DNA of 64,000 nt from Flavobacteriales bacterium (lineage in GTDB: Bacteria > Bacteroidota > Bacteroidia > UBA10329), in the NCBI GenBank assembly GCA_021741155.1, contig JAIOYP010000015.1, forward strand, positions 1 to 64,000, given 5' to 3'. A model generated the notes under the pieces. That model did no database searches. It worked only from the letters and a program-made list of their open reading frames with translations, and was not told the origin of the DNA. Made by a program: the position numbers and the translations under genes. Positions 24,796 through 33,921 of this stretch are shown here, piece after piece. Numbering within the stretch: the first letter of the stretch is position 1; each line of letters starts with the position of its first letter.

Positions 24796-26925
24796 TCAGC
24801 TCTTCACGTACCTCACAGTCACTAGACTGTCTCCAGCCGTAATTCTAATGAAGTAAACTCCGTTGGCGTATTTGCTAATATCCATAGGACGGGTAAAATT
24901 ATTTGTGTCGTTAATTCTTACGGCTGGCTGTAACGATTGACCTAACATGTTTGTCAATTCAATTGTTACATCTTCCATTGTTGGCATCATACCTCTGATA
25001 GTAAACTCACCTTTTCCTGGGTTAGGATAAACATCTAGCACATCAAATATGCTGTATTCATCAACTCCAACCTGAAGCGTAAACTCAAGTACATATGTTG
25101 AAGTAGGGCATCCGTTTGGCCCAATATATTCTACGTGATAATTACCACTTTGGATGGCAACATAATCAATGCCTGTTGCTCCTGGAATCGGATCTCCATT
25201 TAAAAACCATTGATAACCTGAACCTTGCGGAGAAACAGTAAGGTCATTTCCGCTCTCAAGAATTACAGCGTCATCTTGCGGAGTTACATCTACTGTAATC
25301 GGATTTGAAATTCCTTGGCAGCCGTATTGATTGGTAACAGTTACTGAGTACACTCCAGCTTGCAGAACAACCGTACTAGGTGTAGTGCTTCCCGTACCGC
25401 TCCATAGATAACTTCCCTGTCCATTGGCAGTTGATAACGTGACACTTTGACCCTCGCAGAAAGCAATAGGACCATTTGCCGTAACTGATGGATTTGGTGA
25501 AGGTTGAACCGTGACATTAGCAACAACTGAAGAACTCACACATCCGTTTGATGCTGTAGCAGTAACCGAGTATTGACCGCTAGCACCAACTGTAATACTT
25601 GATGTTTGTTGCGAGTTATTCCATTGATAATTCGTGAATCCTGAAGATGCGGTTAGAGTCAACGTTTGTCCTGAACATAATTGAAGTGAACCGTTGTTGC
25701 TACTTGTAATCGTAAGAGTTGGAGCTTGATTAACCTCAATTTGGATTTCTGCTGTATTCTCACAACCGAAACCGTCTTGATAAACATAGGATACAGTGTG
25801 AGTACCCGCTCCTGCAAAAGCAGGCGAGAATACACCGTTACTTACGCCCGTACCGTAAAAAGAACCTCCAGATGGGCTAGCTTGAAGAGAAATAGGAGAA
25901 CCTGAAGCGCATAATGGCGAAACGGCTGCAATACTCACATCTGGCAATGCATTTGCCAACACAAACGCAGGTTGATTGAAATCTGTCCATCCTGAGTTGG
26001 TAATGGTATTGTATCCGCCACTTGTTCCAGCAACCTCATTTCCCATGTCTTCCCATTGTGGTGTTCCTTGCCAGTGCGCGCCATTTGCCCAGTTACCATC
26101 ATTAGCGGGAACAAAATATTGAGTTACGCTAGGGGCATCAGAACCTAAAACATGATCTATTTGGTGATAGAATTGATTATTCACAAAACATAATTCAGGT
26201 GCAGTCTCGTTCACATCGAACCCTTCAAGTGTTGCATTTACATTGGCCATTCTAGCTGCAAAAGTATTTTGCGAAGTGCTAGATGGTGTAATAGCCAAAG
26301 GCCTGATTCGCAATGTTCCTACACTGCTACCCAATGGAAAAACATATGTATTCGTACTGTTCATTACCCATGAAAGACGACCAGCACCAAGGCTGCTTAC
26401 AAAACCTCCGTTTTCGGTAATTGCAGATGAAGAAGTGTTCAGAACTCGAAGTGTATTAGTGGCAGTAGCAAATTGCAAGTTGTTCAATTGCAATAATCCT
26501 TGCACTTCTGCATCTATTCCTAATGTCTTAACTCCAATTCCAAGAATATTCAGATTGTAAAAACTACTCACTACTGAACCTGTGACCAATTGATTTGCAC
26601 CATTCAAGTTAACAAGACTTTGATCTGCCGAAAAAATGGCATTGTTCTCCCAATCTCCTGAAACGTTGAAAATCCCAGTGGAACTGCCCGCCCCAGTGAG
26701 AACGTCACCATTTATTAGATTTCCCTGCACGCTTACACGGCCAGCATTGTCTATTGAACCAGCATTGTTATTCAAATCGCCAGTTACAATAGTGACAATA
26801 CAACCGGAAGTCACTGCGACATTCGCCCCGTTGTTGTGTACCACGAATTGAGCAATCGAAGTATGTGCGCTTAAAAGCCCAATACAAGCTGCGATTATTC
26901 TTATTTCACGTAAATATTTTCTCAT
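24796..26925 (-). CDS. Secreted T9SS type A sorting-domain protein with Ig/PKD-like repeats
   Basis: The 709-aa protein has a signal peptide (residues 1-25, ending SIAQ). The N-terminal third is rich in G/N/V repeats that look like a beta-helix or cell-surface repeat (about 30-330). Three or four Ig-like segments follow, each with a paired Cys and GxY/VTVT pattern (PLCASGSPISL, QLCSGQTLTLTASS, AFCEGQSVTLST). The last 85 residues carry the T9SS type A domain with VYPNPGKGEFTI and end in RYVKS. It is therefore exported by the type IX system and anchored or released at the surface, probably as an adhesin or matrix protein. A hairpin terminator follows. The domain assignment is strong; the ligand is unknown. 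Confidence 0.85.
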   Translation of the reverse strand: MRKYLREIRIIAACIGLLSAHTSIAQFVVHNNGANVAVTSGCIVTIVTGDLNNNAGSIDNAGRVSVQGNLINGDVLTGAGSSTGIFNVSGDWENNAIFSADQSLVNLNGANQLVTGSVVSSFYNLNILGIGVKTLGIDAEVQGLLQLNNLQFATATNTLRVLNTSSSAITENGGFVSSLGAGRLSWVMNSTNTYVFPLGSSVGTLRIRPLAITPSSTSQNTFAARMANVNATLEGFDVNETAPELCFVNNQFYHQIDHVLGSDAPSVTQYFVPANDGNWANGAHWQGTPQWEDMGNEVAGTSGGYNTITNSGWTDFNQPAFVLANALPDVSIAAVSPLCASGSPISLQASPSGGSFYGTGVSNGVFSPAFAGAGTHTVSYVYQDGFGCENTAEIQIEVNQAPTLTITSSNNGSLQLCSGQTLTLTASSGFTNYQWNNSQQTSSITVGASGQYSVTATASNGCVSSSVVANVTVQPSPNPSVTANGPIAFCEGQSVTLSTANGQGSYLWSGTGSTTPSTVVLQAGVYSVTVTNQYGCQGISNPITVDVTPQDDAVILESGNDLTVSPQGSGYQWFLNGDPIPGATGIDYVAIQSGNYHVEYIGPNGCPTSTYVLEFTLQVGVDEYSIFDVLDVYPNPGKGEFTIRGMMPTMEDVTIELTNMLGQSLQPAVRINDTNNFTRPMDISKYANGVYFIRITAGDSLVTVRYVKS

Positions 26926-27004
26926 TGCGTATGTTTATGAAATAGCTACGAACTCTTATGTTATGAATCTATCGAATTACGGGATAAGATTCACACCGAA
27001 TTAA

Positions 27005-28876
27005 CTATTTGGAATGACTTTTTAAGACTTCCAATTCTCTTTTTAAGTTTTCTATTTGTTTTTGCTGCTCTTGAAGCATATTCTGCAATAGTTGATCCCG
27101 AGTCTCAATTTTTGCATCAAGCGCCTTAATTCCCCCAACCAAAAGTCCATCCATATCAGCCAATCCGTATCCTCTAAAATCAAGCGCATCTTCGTTGCCT
27201 TCGTTTGGTGAATTTGCATTCAACACCTCAGAATAGATTTCTGCTGGGAGGCTTTGGGCTTCAACGCCAATATGAAGTTCTTTTCTGTGAATTTTCCCTT
27301 CTGATACAGCCTGTGTCTTACTCTCTACTTCATTCAAGAATCGATATTTGATGTTACGAATCTGCTTGATGTCGTTAAGACATTTCAAATAATCCGCATC
27401 ACTCAGCTCAACAACATCTTTTTTGACATTTATATCACTGTAGGTATTGAAATTTAATGCGTAAAAAGGAACACCAGTTGTACCAGCATTGTCAATTGCG
27501 GCAATGCCACCATTATTCATAAGAGATAGTTGTGAGAGATACACTCCTGGCCAGTGGAAACCAATTGATGGTAAATAGGCGGATGACCCAGGCCACGGTA
27601 TCTCAGCCATTAAGTGTGCGTCTGCCCCACCAGATGCATATCTGTCATGGCTAGAACGTGCCGCTCCTCCCATCAAATCCAACTTATAACCAGGCGAACT
27701 AGTTCCAATACCTATTGAAGAACCGTTGTCATATATGAGACCGCATGTTGCACTAGTTCCGTTCGATTTGATTACAAAGTTAGCTGACCCACAACCAACA
27801 GGTCCAGCTGGACCAATTGGACCTTGCGCCCCCTGAGCACCAGTATTTCCAGCGGGACCTTGTGAACCTGTCAGACCTTGAGGCCCTTGAGCTCCTGGAG
27901 TACCAGCTAAACCAGCAAGTCCCTGTGGACCTTGTGCTCCGACTGGACCCGCAACTCCAGCAGGTCCAGCAGACCCTTGAAGTCCTTGCGCTCCTTGTGG
28001 ACCCTGTGCCCCTTGTGGACCTATCGGCCCTGCAGTACCCGCAATTCCCTGTGGCCCTTGTGGGCCAACTGCTCCGTTCGGACCAGTTGCTCCTGCCACA
28101 CCCTGAAGTCCCTGTGGACCCGTTGCACCAACTTGTCCGTTTGCACCTGTAATTCCTTGTGGACCTTGCGGGCCTGTTACTCCGTCTTGTCCATCAGCAC
28201 CTGCTAATCCTTGTGCTCCCTGAGGACCAATTGCGCCATCTTGCCCATTTGCTCCAGTTAATCCTTGAAGTCCTTGTGGACCAGTAGCTCCTATCTGCCC
28301 ATTGGCTCCGGCAATACCTTGAAGTCCTTGTGGACCAGTAGCTCCATCTTGTCCATTAGCACCTGCTAGACCCTGAACGCCTTGATTACCTTGAATACCC
28401 TGTGGACCTGTTGCACCAACGCTACCTGTAGCACCTTGCAGACCTGCAACTCCTTGATTTCCTTGGGATCCAGTTATTCCTTGAGCACCTTGTAAGCCTT
28501 GTGGACCTGTGGGACCAGTACCTCCTGCAACACCTTGCGGCCCTGCCACACCCGCATTTCCTTGAACACCAACTGGTCCTTGAATACCTTGTGCGCCTTG
28601 TGGCCCAATTGCTTGAACCCATTGGGCACCATCAAAAAACCAGAACTGATTATCGTCCGTATCAAAAACCAACAAACCTTTTGCTGGAGCAAAAATTAAT
28701 GTCCTCTGCGAAGTAGTGACCCTTGGGGCAAGAAATCCTTTATCAGTCGCATCCAAGTCTAGAACAGCGCTAGGATGTGGTGTTGCAGTTCCTACTCCCA
28801 TGTTATCCTGGGATAACGCATCGAATGGAATATTAAACGTCAAACCAAGTAACAAAAACAGTAATGACTTTTTCAT
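27005..28876 (-). CDS. Secreted collagen-like protein with C-terminal peptidase S74 chaperone domain
   Basis: I use the ATG at 28876 (623 aa), which puts a clean signal peptide ([14 protein letters not shown]) first. Residues about 20-88 form a module ([39 protein letters not shown]) shared with two other proteins here. Residues about 88-360 are Gly-X-Y collagen repeats. A tail-fibre-like region follows. The C-terminus (from about 480) has [10 protein letters not shown] with the Ser-Asp...Lys of the S74 intramolecular chaperone, which self-cleaves and trimerises phage fibres. The end is a coiled coil ([18 protein letters not shown]). A trimeric surface fibre is likely. Confidence 0.82.
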   Translation of the reverse strand: MKKSLLFLLLGLTFNIPFDALSQDNMGVGTATPHPSAVLDLDATDKGFLAPRVTTSQRTLIFAPAKGLLVFDTDDNQFWFFDGAQWVQAIGPQGAQGIQGPVGVQGNAGVAGPQGVAGGTGPTGPQGLQGAQGITGSQGNQGVAGLQGATGSVGATGPQGIQGNQGVQGLAGANGQDGATGPQGLQGIAGANGQIGATGPQGLQGLTGANGQDGAIGPQGAQGLAGADGQDGVTGPQGPQGITGANGQVGATGPQGLQGVAGATGPNGAVGPQGPQGIAGTAGPIGPQGAQGPQGAQGLQGSAGPAGVAGPVGAQGPQGLAGLAGTPGAQGPQGLTGSQGPAGNTGAQGAQGPIGPAGPVGCGSANFVIKSNGTSATCGLIYDNGSSIGIGTSSPGYKLDLMGGAARSSHDRYASGGADAHLMAEIPWPGSSAYLPSIGFHWPGVYLSQLSLMNNGGIAAIDNAGTTGVPFYALNFNTYSDINVKKDVVELSDADYLKCLNDIKQIRNIKYRFLNEVESKTQAVSEGKIHRKELHIGVEAQSLPAEIYSEVLNANSPNEGNEDALDFRGYGLADMDGLLVGGIKALDAKIETRDQLLQNMLQEQQKQIENLKRELEVLKSHSK

Positions 28877-28919
28877 GCCGATATTTTCTTGAATTAAAAT
28901 CAAATAAGCACTTATCCTA

Positions 28920-29375
28920 TTATTTACTTCTATCCTTCAACACTTTTACTCTTGCTTTGCCGTCAATTGCAAAATCATCCAATAGGACTGCATATGCCAG
29001 ACTAACATCTTTGGTCAGGACAAGCTTTCCATCCTTTCCAGCCGCCAAAAAATCTCCTTTGGATAAAGCACCATTACTACTAGAAACCAAGGCTTCAAAG
29101 ATGAACTTACTTCCATTCGGATTGGCTGGTTTGTTAATGGTAACGTAAGGCACATTTGTCGCAATTCCCAGCACGGTTTCCTCAATACCGCCCGAGCAAA
29201 CAATCTTTTCGCCATTCGCATTTTCACAAATTAACGAGCCAATTTGAGCTCCCGTAATATTCCCTTTAGCCATTCTTGCTTCAAGCCCTCCATCTGCCGT
29301 AGATTGTGCAAACAGGCTAGTCACTGAGGCAGCTACTAAAGCGATTGCCATTATTGATGTGATTATATTTTTCAT
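28920..29375 (-). CDS. Small secreted protein of unknown family
   Basis: The 151-aa protein has a signal peptide (MKNIITSIMAIALVAASVTSLFAQ). The mature part of about 127 aa is built of short beta strands. I recognise no family. Segments GALSKGDFLAAGKDGKLVL and AYAVLLDDF have the small-barrel pattern found in phage capsid-decoration or cement proteins, but this is only a resemblance. It lies between two collagen-like fibre genes (43 bp from one, 40 bp from the other) and on the same strand, so co-secretion or association with these fibres is inferred. Confidence 0.55.
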   Translation of the reverse strand: MKNIITSIMAIALVAASVTSLFAQSTADGGLEARMAKGNITGAQIGSLICENANGEKIVCSGGIEETVLGIATNVPYVTINKPANPNGSKFIFEALVSSSNGALSKGDFLAAGKDGKLVLTKDVSLAYAVLLDDFAIDGKARVKVLKDRSK

Positions 29376-29415
29376 TTCTAATGTGATTTAATCGTTTGTA
29401 ATCTGGTTCGCTTGA

Positions 29416-32400
29416 TTAATCGTTTATCTCTACTACCTGAAGATAAGCTTCATTCAGCCAAGTACTTGTTGTCCCATCGCTCACTGCAATTTGAAGTGTG
29501 TAAGTATGGCTACCTGCACTAAGTCCAACATCTAATCCTGAGAAAGAGAAACTCCAATCGTATGTACCTATACCAATCCAATATGCATCAGCAAATCCAC
29601 CCGTTATATGAACTGCTCCGTCTCGCATAATTCTATATCCAATCCAACTAGCATAAATATTTGCGCTTCCGCTTACCGTTGCCAGCACATTATTTCCATG
29701 TGTAGTTACCGTTACGGAACCTGCATTTAGCCATACTCCATTTGATGTAGGAGAATACGTGAATAGATAGTTTCTACCACTAACCTGATCAATTGGTCCT
29801 GCTGGTCCAACTGGGCCTTGAGGTCCCTGGGCACCCATTGCGCCTGCATTTCCCTGAGGCCCTTGCGCCCCAGTGGCACCCACATTTCCAGCTGGACCTT
29901 GAGGACCTGCTGGCCCTACTGCTCCCGTTGCGCCTGTATTGCCCACTAATCCCTGAGGCCCTGCGGGCCCTTGCGCCCCAGTTAATCCTGTCAATCCGGT
30001 ATTTCCAATCGGACCCTGTGGACCAACTGCTCCTTGAGCGCCTTGTGCTCCTGTTGCTCCGGTGTTACCCGTTGGGCCTGCGACTCCAGGATTACCCTGC
30101 GGCCCTTGTGCCCCTACTGCTCCTGGTAAACCATTCGTACCAGCTGGCCCCTGCAAACCTTGGAGTCCCTGTAAACCTGTTGGACCTTGTGCCCCCTGAG
30201 CTCCTTGAACCCCAGGAGTTCCAGCAGGACCCTGTGGACCAACTAAACCTTGCGAACCTTGTGCTCCCTGTGGACCAGCAACTCCAGTTAAGCCAGTGGC
30301 GCCTTGTGCTCCTGTAGCGCCTACTGCTCCAGCTGGACCTTGCGGCCCCACTAAACCTTGAGAACCTTGAGCTCCAGTTGCACCATTAGCTCCTGTCAAA
30401 CCTTGTGGACCTTGAGCGCCTACTGCTCCGTCTTGTCCGTCTGTTCCTGGTAATCCTTGTGGACCTTGGGCTCCTACCGCTCCGTCTTGTCCGTCTGTTC
30501 CTGGTAATCCTTGTGGACCTTGAGCGCCTACTGCTCCGTCTTGTCCGTCTGTTCCTGGCAATCCTTGTGGACCTTGAGCTCCTACTGCACCATCTTGTCC
30601 GTTTGTTCCTGGCAATCCTTGCGGACCTTGAGCGCCTACTGCGCCATCTTGGCCATCTGTTCCTGGCAATCCTTGTGGTCCTTGAGCTCCTACTGCACCA
30701 TCTTGGCCATCAGTTCCTGGTAATCCTTGTGGACCTTGAGCGCCTACTGCTCCGTCTTGTCCATCAGTTCCTGGTAATCCTTGTGGACCTTGAGCGCCTA
30801 CTGCTCCGTCTTGTCCGTCTGTTCCTGGTAATCCTTGTGGACCTTGAGCTCCTACTGCTCCATCTTGGCCATCAGTTCCTGGTAATCCTTGTGGACCTTG
30901 AGCTCCTACTGCGCCATCTTGTCCATCAGTTCCTGGCAATCCTTGTGGACCTTGAGCTCCTACCGCTCCGTCTTGTCCGTCTGTTCCTGACAATCCTTGT
31001 GGACCTTGAGCTCCTACCGCTCCGTCTTGTCCGTCTGTTCCTGGCAATCCCTGTGGACCTTGAGCTCCTACTGCGCCATCTTGTCCGTCTGTTCCTGGCA
31101 ATCCTTGTGGACCTTGAGCTCCTACCGCTCCGTCTTGTCCGTCTGTTCCTGGCAATCCCTGTGGACCTTGAGCTCCTACTGCGCCATCTTGTCCATCAGT
31201 TCCTGGCAATCCATGTGGACCTTGAGCTCCTACTGCACCATCTTGTCCGTTTGTTCCTGGCAATCCTTGTGGACCTTGAGCGCCTACTGCTCCGTCTTGT
31301 CCATCAGTTCCTGGTAATCCTTGTGGACCTTGAGCTCCTACTGCTCCATCTTGGCCATCAGTTCCTGGTAATCCTTGTGGACCTTGGGCTCCTACCGCTC
31401 CGTCTTGGCCATCAGTTCCTGGTAATCCTTGTGGACCTTGAGCTCCTACTGCGCCATCTTGTCCGTCTGTTCCTGGCAATCCTTGTGGACCTTGAGCTCC
31501 TACCGCTCCGTCTTGTCCGTCTGTTCCTGGCAATCCTTGTGGACCTTGGGCTCCTACCGCTCCGTCTTGTCCGTCTGTTCCTGGCAATCCTTGTGGACCT
31601 TGAGCTCCTACTGCTCCGTCTTGTCCGTCTGTTCCTGGCAATCCTTGTGGACCTTGAGCGCCTACTGCTCCGTCTTGTCCGTCAGTTCCTGGTAATCCTT
31701 GTGGACCTTGAGCGCCTACTGCTCCGTCTTGTCCATCAGTTCCTGGTAATCCTTGTGGACCTTGAACTCCTACTGCACCATCTTGGCCATCAGTTCCTGG
31801 TAATCCTTGTGGACCTTGAGCTCCTACTGCGCCATCTTGTCCGTCTGTTCCTGGCAATCCTTGTGGACCTTGAGCTCCTACTGCTCCGTCTTGTCCGTCT
31901 GTTCCTGGTAATCCTTGTGGGCCAGTTGCACCATTAGCTCCTGCCACACCTTGTAGACCCTGAGCACCAGTTGCTCCATTAACTCCTGTCAAACCTTGTA
32001 GACCCTGAGCACCAGTTGCTCCTTGAAGTCCTTGCGCACCAACCGTACCAGCCAATCCTTGAGGCCCCGTGGCACCCACTGGCCCCTGCGCCCCTGCAGT
32101 TCCTGAAAGACCTTGAGCACCTTGAGCTCCAGCCGGCCCTTGAGGACCAATCGCCTGAACCCAGATAGTTCCATTAAAATACCAAAATTGATTGCTATTG
32201 GTCTCATAAACCATCAAACCAGTGGCTGGCGAAACGATTGCGGTACGTTGAGCCGTATTAAGCCTTGGAACTAGAAATCCTTTGTCCATTGCATTCAAAT
32301 CCAATACCGCTGAAGGTGCTGGTGTTGATGTACCAATACCCATGTTATCCTGGGCGAAAGTCTTCGTGGTTGTTAACGAAACAAGAAAGACCGCTACAAG

Positions 32401-32421
32401 TAATATTCTTTTCATATTCAA
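29416..32421 (-). CDS. Large secreted collagen-like protein with 28 tandem 18-residue repeats
   Basis: The 1001-aa protein has a signal peptide (residues 1-24). The shared N-terminal module (MGIGTSTPAPSAVLDL, GFLVPRL, NQFWYFNG) spans residues 25-90. Gly-X-Y repeats run from about 92 to 876. Within them, residues about 171-674 are 28 copies of [18 protein letters not shown] with very few changes (TN for TD, PH for PQ, S for P, V for A). The last 125 residues form a beta-rich head (NYLFTYSPTSNGVWLNAG). A long triple-helical surface fibre is expected. The alternative ATG at codon 3 is possible. It is preceded by a well-formed Bacteroidota promoter. Confidence 0.8.
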   Translation of the reverse strand: MNMKRILLVAVFLVSLTTTKTFAQDNMGIGTSTPAPSAVLDLNAMDKGFLVPRLNTAQRTAIVSPATGLMVYETNSNQFWYFNGTIWVQAIGPQGPAGAQGAQGLSGTAGAQGPVGATGPQGLAGTVGAQGLQGATGAQGLQGLTGVNGATGAQGLQGVAGANGATGPQGLPGTDGQDGAVGAQGPQGLPGTDGQDGAVGAQGPQGLPGTDGQDGAVGVQGPQGLPGTDGQDGAVGAQGPQGLPGTDGQDGAVGAQGPQGLPGTDGQDGAVGAQGPQGLPGTDGQDGAVGAQGPQGLPGTDGQDGAVGAQGPQGLPGTDGQDGAVGAQGPQGLPGTDGQDGAVGAQGPQGLPGTDGQDGAVGAQGPQGLPGTDGQDGAVGAQGPQGLPGTNGQDGAVGAQGPHGLPGTDGQDGAVGAQGPQGLPGTDGQDGAVGAQGPQGLPGTDGQDGAVGAQGPQGLPGTDGQDGAVGAQGPQGLSGTDGQDGAVGAQGPQGLPGTDGQDGAVGAQGPQGLPGTDGQDGAVGAQGPQGLPGTDGQDGAVGAQGPQGLPGTDGQDGAVGAQGPQGLPGTDGQDGAVGAQGPQGLPGTDGQDGAVGAQGPQGLPGTNGQDGAVGAQGPQGLPGTDGQDGAVGAQGPQGLPGTDGQDGAVGAQGPQGLPGTDGQDGAVGAQGPQGLTGANGATGAQGSQGLVGPQGPAGAVGATGAQGATGLTGVAGPQGAQGSQGLVGPQGPAGTPGVQGAQGAQGPTGLQGLQGLQGPAGTNGLPGAVGAQGPQGNPGVAGPTGNTGATGAQGAQGAVGPQGPIGNTGLTGLTGAQGPAGPQGLVGNTGATGAVGPAGPQGPAGNVGATGAQGPQGNAGAMGAQGPQGPVGPAGPIDQVSGRNYLFTYSPTSNGVWLNAGSVTVTTHGNNVLATVSGSANIYASWIGYRIMRDGAVHITGGFADAYWIGIGTYDWSFSFSGLDVGLSAGSHTYTLQIAVSDGTTSTWLNEAYLQVVEIND
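30401..31912 (-). repeat. Tandem repeat: 28 x 54 bp inside the collagen-like gene
   Basis: Exactly 1512 bp separate the first and last unit borders, which equals 28 units of 54 bp. Each unit encodes 18 residues. The units differ mostly at third codon positions in blocks (for example GCGCCTACTGCTCCG versus GCTCCTACCGCTCCG), so groups of neighbouring units share the same silent variants. This pattern shows repeated expansion by unequal exchange. Confidence 0.95.
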
Positions 32422-32487
32422 AAGTTTGATAAAATATCGCTCAACGAAACCTTCGCTTAGACAAGCTTAAGTATTTCATCGATGAAT

Positions 32488-32518
32488 CAAAAGTACGAGC
32501 TAATAAGACATAAATCAA
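32488..32518 (-). promoter_or_regulatory. Bacteroidota promoter of the large collagen-like gene
   Basis: On the minus strand TTG (32516-32518) is followed after 20 nt by TACTTTTG (32488-32495). Both match the TTG-N19/20-TAnnTTTG consensus. The leader to the start codon at 32421 would be about 60 nt. Confidence 0.65.
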
Positions 32519-32647
32519 AATTTGAGGTAGTGCATTTAGACAAACGACCATTTGACAATGGTACTTTTGAAGACATTTGTTCTAAACATGAGGCTTTCGT
32601 GGAACAGAAAAAAATTTGAAGTGTTTATCATTAATTAGCTCAAAATC

Positions 32648-33880
32648 ATGTTTCGACTCTTAATTCCTCTCGGTCTGCTGTTGTTGATTGATTTCTATTT
32701 TTTCCAAACAATCAAGACGGTTGGGAACGACCTAACTACGAAATGGAGAATGGCTCTATTTGTAGGATATTGGCTAATCAGTTTTTTGACTTTGGCAGTT
32801 ATTGTATTGAGTTCGTTTCGCGAATCGTGGCCAAATCACATTAGGTACTATATGTTCAGTTTTATGCTGGTGCTGTTCATTCCTAAACTTATAGGGGTGA
32901 TTTTTCTACTGGGCGAGGACGTGTTCAGAATGGGAAAAGGTGTAATTGGAGTTTTCGGCTCTCCGGACGACACTTTTCTAAGTGATAGACGAAAATTCAT
33001 TTCTCAAGCCGGATTGATTGCAGCAGCGATTCCTTTCGCTACCATGCTATACGGCATGGCGAGAACGGCCTTCAACATTCAGGTAAAGAAGAAAACTGTC
33101 TTTTATGATGACCTACCTATAGCTTTTGACGGATTAAAGATTGCTCAAATCTCTGACCTTCATTCTGGAAGTTTTTCTTCTTCCAACTTTTTTGCTGAAG
33201 CCGTTGATAGAATTTTGGCACTCAAACCAGACCTTATATTCTTCACAGGTGATTTAGTAAATAATGAAGCAGTGGAGGCCGAGCCTCACATCAATGAATT
33301 CAAAAGACTGAAAGCTCGACTTGGTGTTCATTCAATCTTAGGAAATCACGATTACGGAGATTACGGCCCTTGGCCATCGAAAGAGGCAAAGGCTGCAAAC
33401 TTTAATCGATTAAAAGCCATTCATCATGAATCAGGCTGGAATCTTCTATTAAACAACAATCATATTTTGGACGTTGACGGAGAAAAATTGGCAATTGTTG
33501 GAGTTGAAAATTGGGGTGCATCAAAGCATTTTCCAAAGTATGGTGATTTGGACAAAGCGGTTGTAGGAGTTGAGAACATTCCGTTCAAAATCCTTCTTTC
33601 TCACGACCCAAGTCATTGGGACGCAAAAATCAAAGCGCATCCACAAAAATTCCAATTGACACTTTCGGGGCATACTCACGGAGCGCAATTTGGTATCGAA
33701 ATACCAGGAATAAAATGGAGCCCAGTTCAGTATCTATACAAACAATGGGCGGGATTATATGAAGATGGAGGCCAAAATATTTATGTAAACCGCGGCCTTG
33801 GCTTCATTGGATACATGGGAAGAATAGGCATTCAACCAGAAATCACACTTTTAGAACTGAAATCTTCACAGAATACCTAA
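32648..33880 (+). CDS. Membrane-anchored calcineurin-like metallophosphoesterase
   Basis: The 410-aa protein has three or four hydrophobic segments in its first 150 residues. The phosphoesterase domain then carries all five metal-binding blocks: ISDLHSGSF, FTGDLVNN, LGNHDYGDYG, LSHDPSHWD and LSGHTHGAQFG. It is similar in layout to YkuE/YpbG-type enzymes, which act on UDP-sugar lipids or phosphodiesters outside the membrane. It is separated by 226 bp from the divergent collagen-like gene and by 41 bp from the acylase-family gene behind it. The catalytic domain is certain. The substrate is unknown; a phospholipid or undecaprenyl-linked substrate is possible. Confidence 0.88.
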   Translation: MFRLLIPLGLLLLIDFYFFQTIKTVGNDLTTKWRMALFVGYWLISFLTLAVIVLSSFRESWPNHIRYYMFSFMLVLFIPKLIGVIFLLGEDVFRMGKGVIGVFGSPDDTFLSDRRKFISQAGLIAAAIPFATMLYGMARTAFNIQVKKKTVFYDDLPIAFDGLKIAQISDLHSGSFSSSNFFAEAVDRILALKPDLIFFTGDLVNNEAVEAEPHINEFKRLKARLGVHSILGNHDYGDYGPWPSKEAKAANFNRLKAIHHESGWNLLLNNNHILDVDGEKLAIVGVENWGASKHFPKYGDLDKAVVGVENIPFKILLSHDPSHWDAKIKAHPQKFQLTLSGHTHGAQFGIEIPGIKWSPVQYLYKQWAGLYEDGGQNIYVNRGLGFIGYMGRIGIQPEITLLELKSSQNT

Positions 33881-33921
33881 CTTAGTTGGCAAGTTCAATC
33901 CCCTCTCATTTTTAATCGCTT

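Noticed and set aside
27817-28207. Plus-strand frames of about 91-111 codons opposite the first collagen-like gene.
   Set aside because: Same reason: low-complexity antisense of Gly-X-Y codons, no start context and no domain.
30405-31937. Open frame of about 510 codons on the plus strand through the collagen repeat, plus several Trp/Ser-rich frames.
   Set aside because: A 54-bp unit without stops keeps several frames open on both strands. The composition is only that of the antisense repeat, and the minus-strand gene has signal peptide, module and Gly-X-Y structure.
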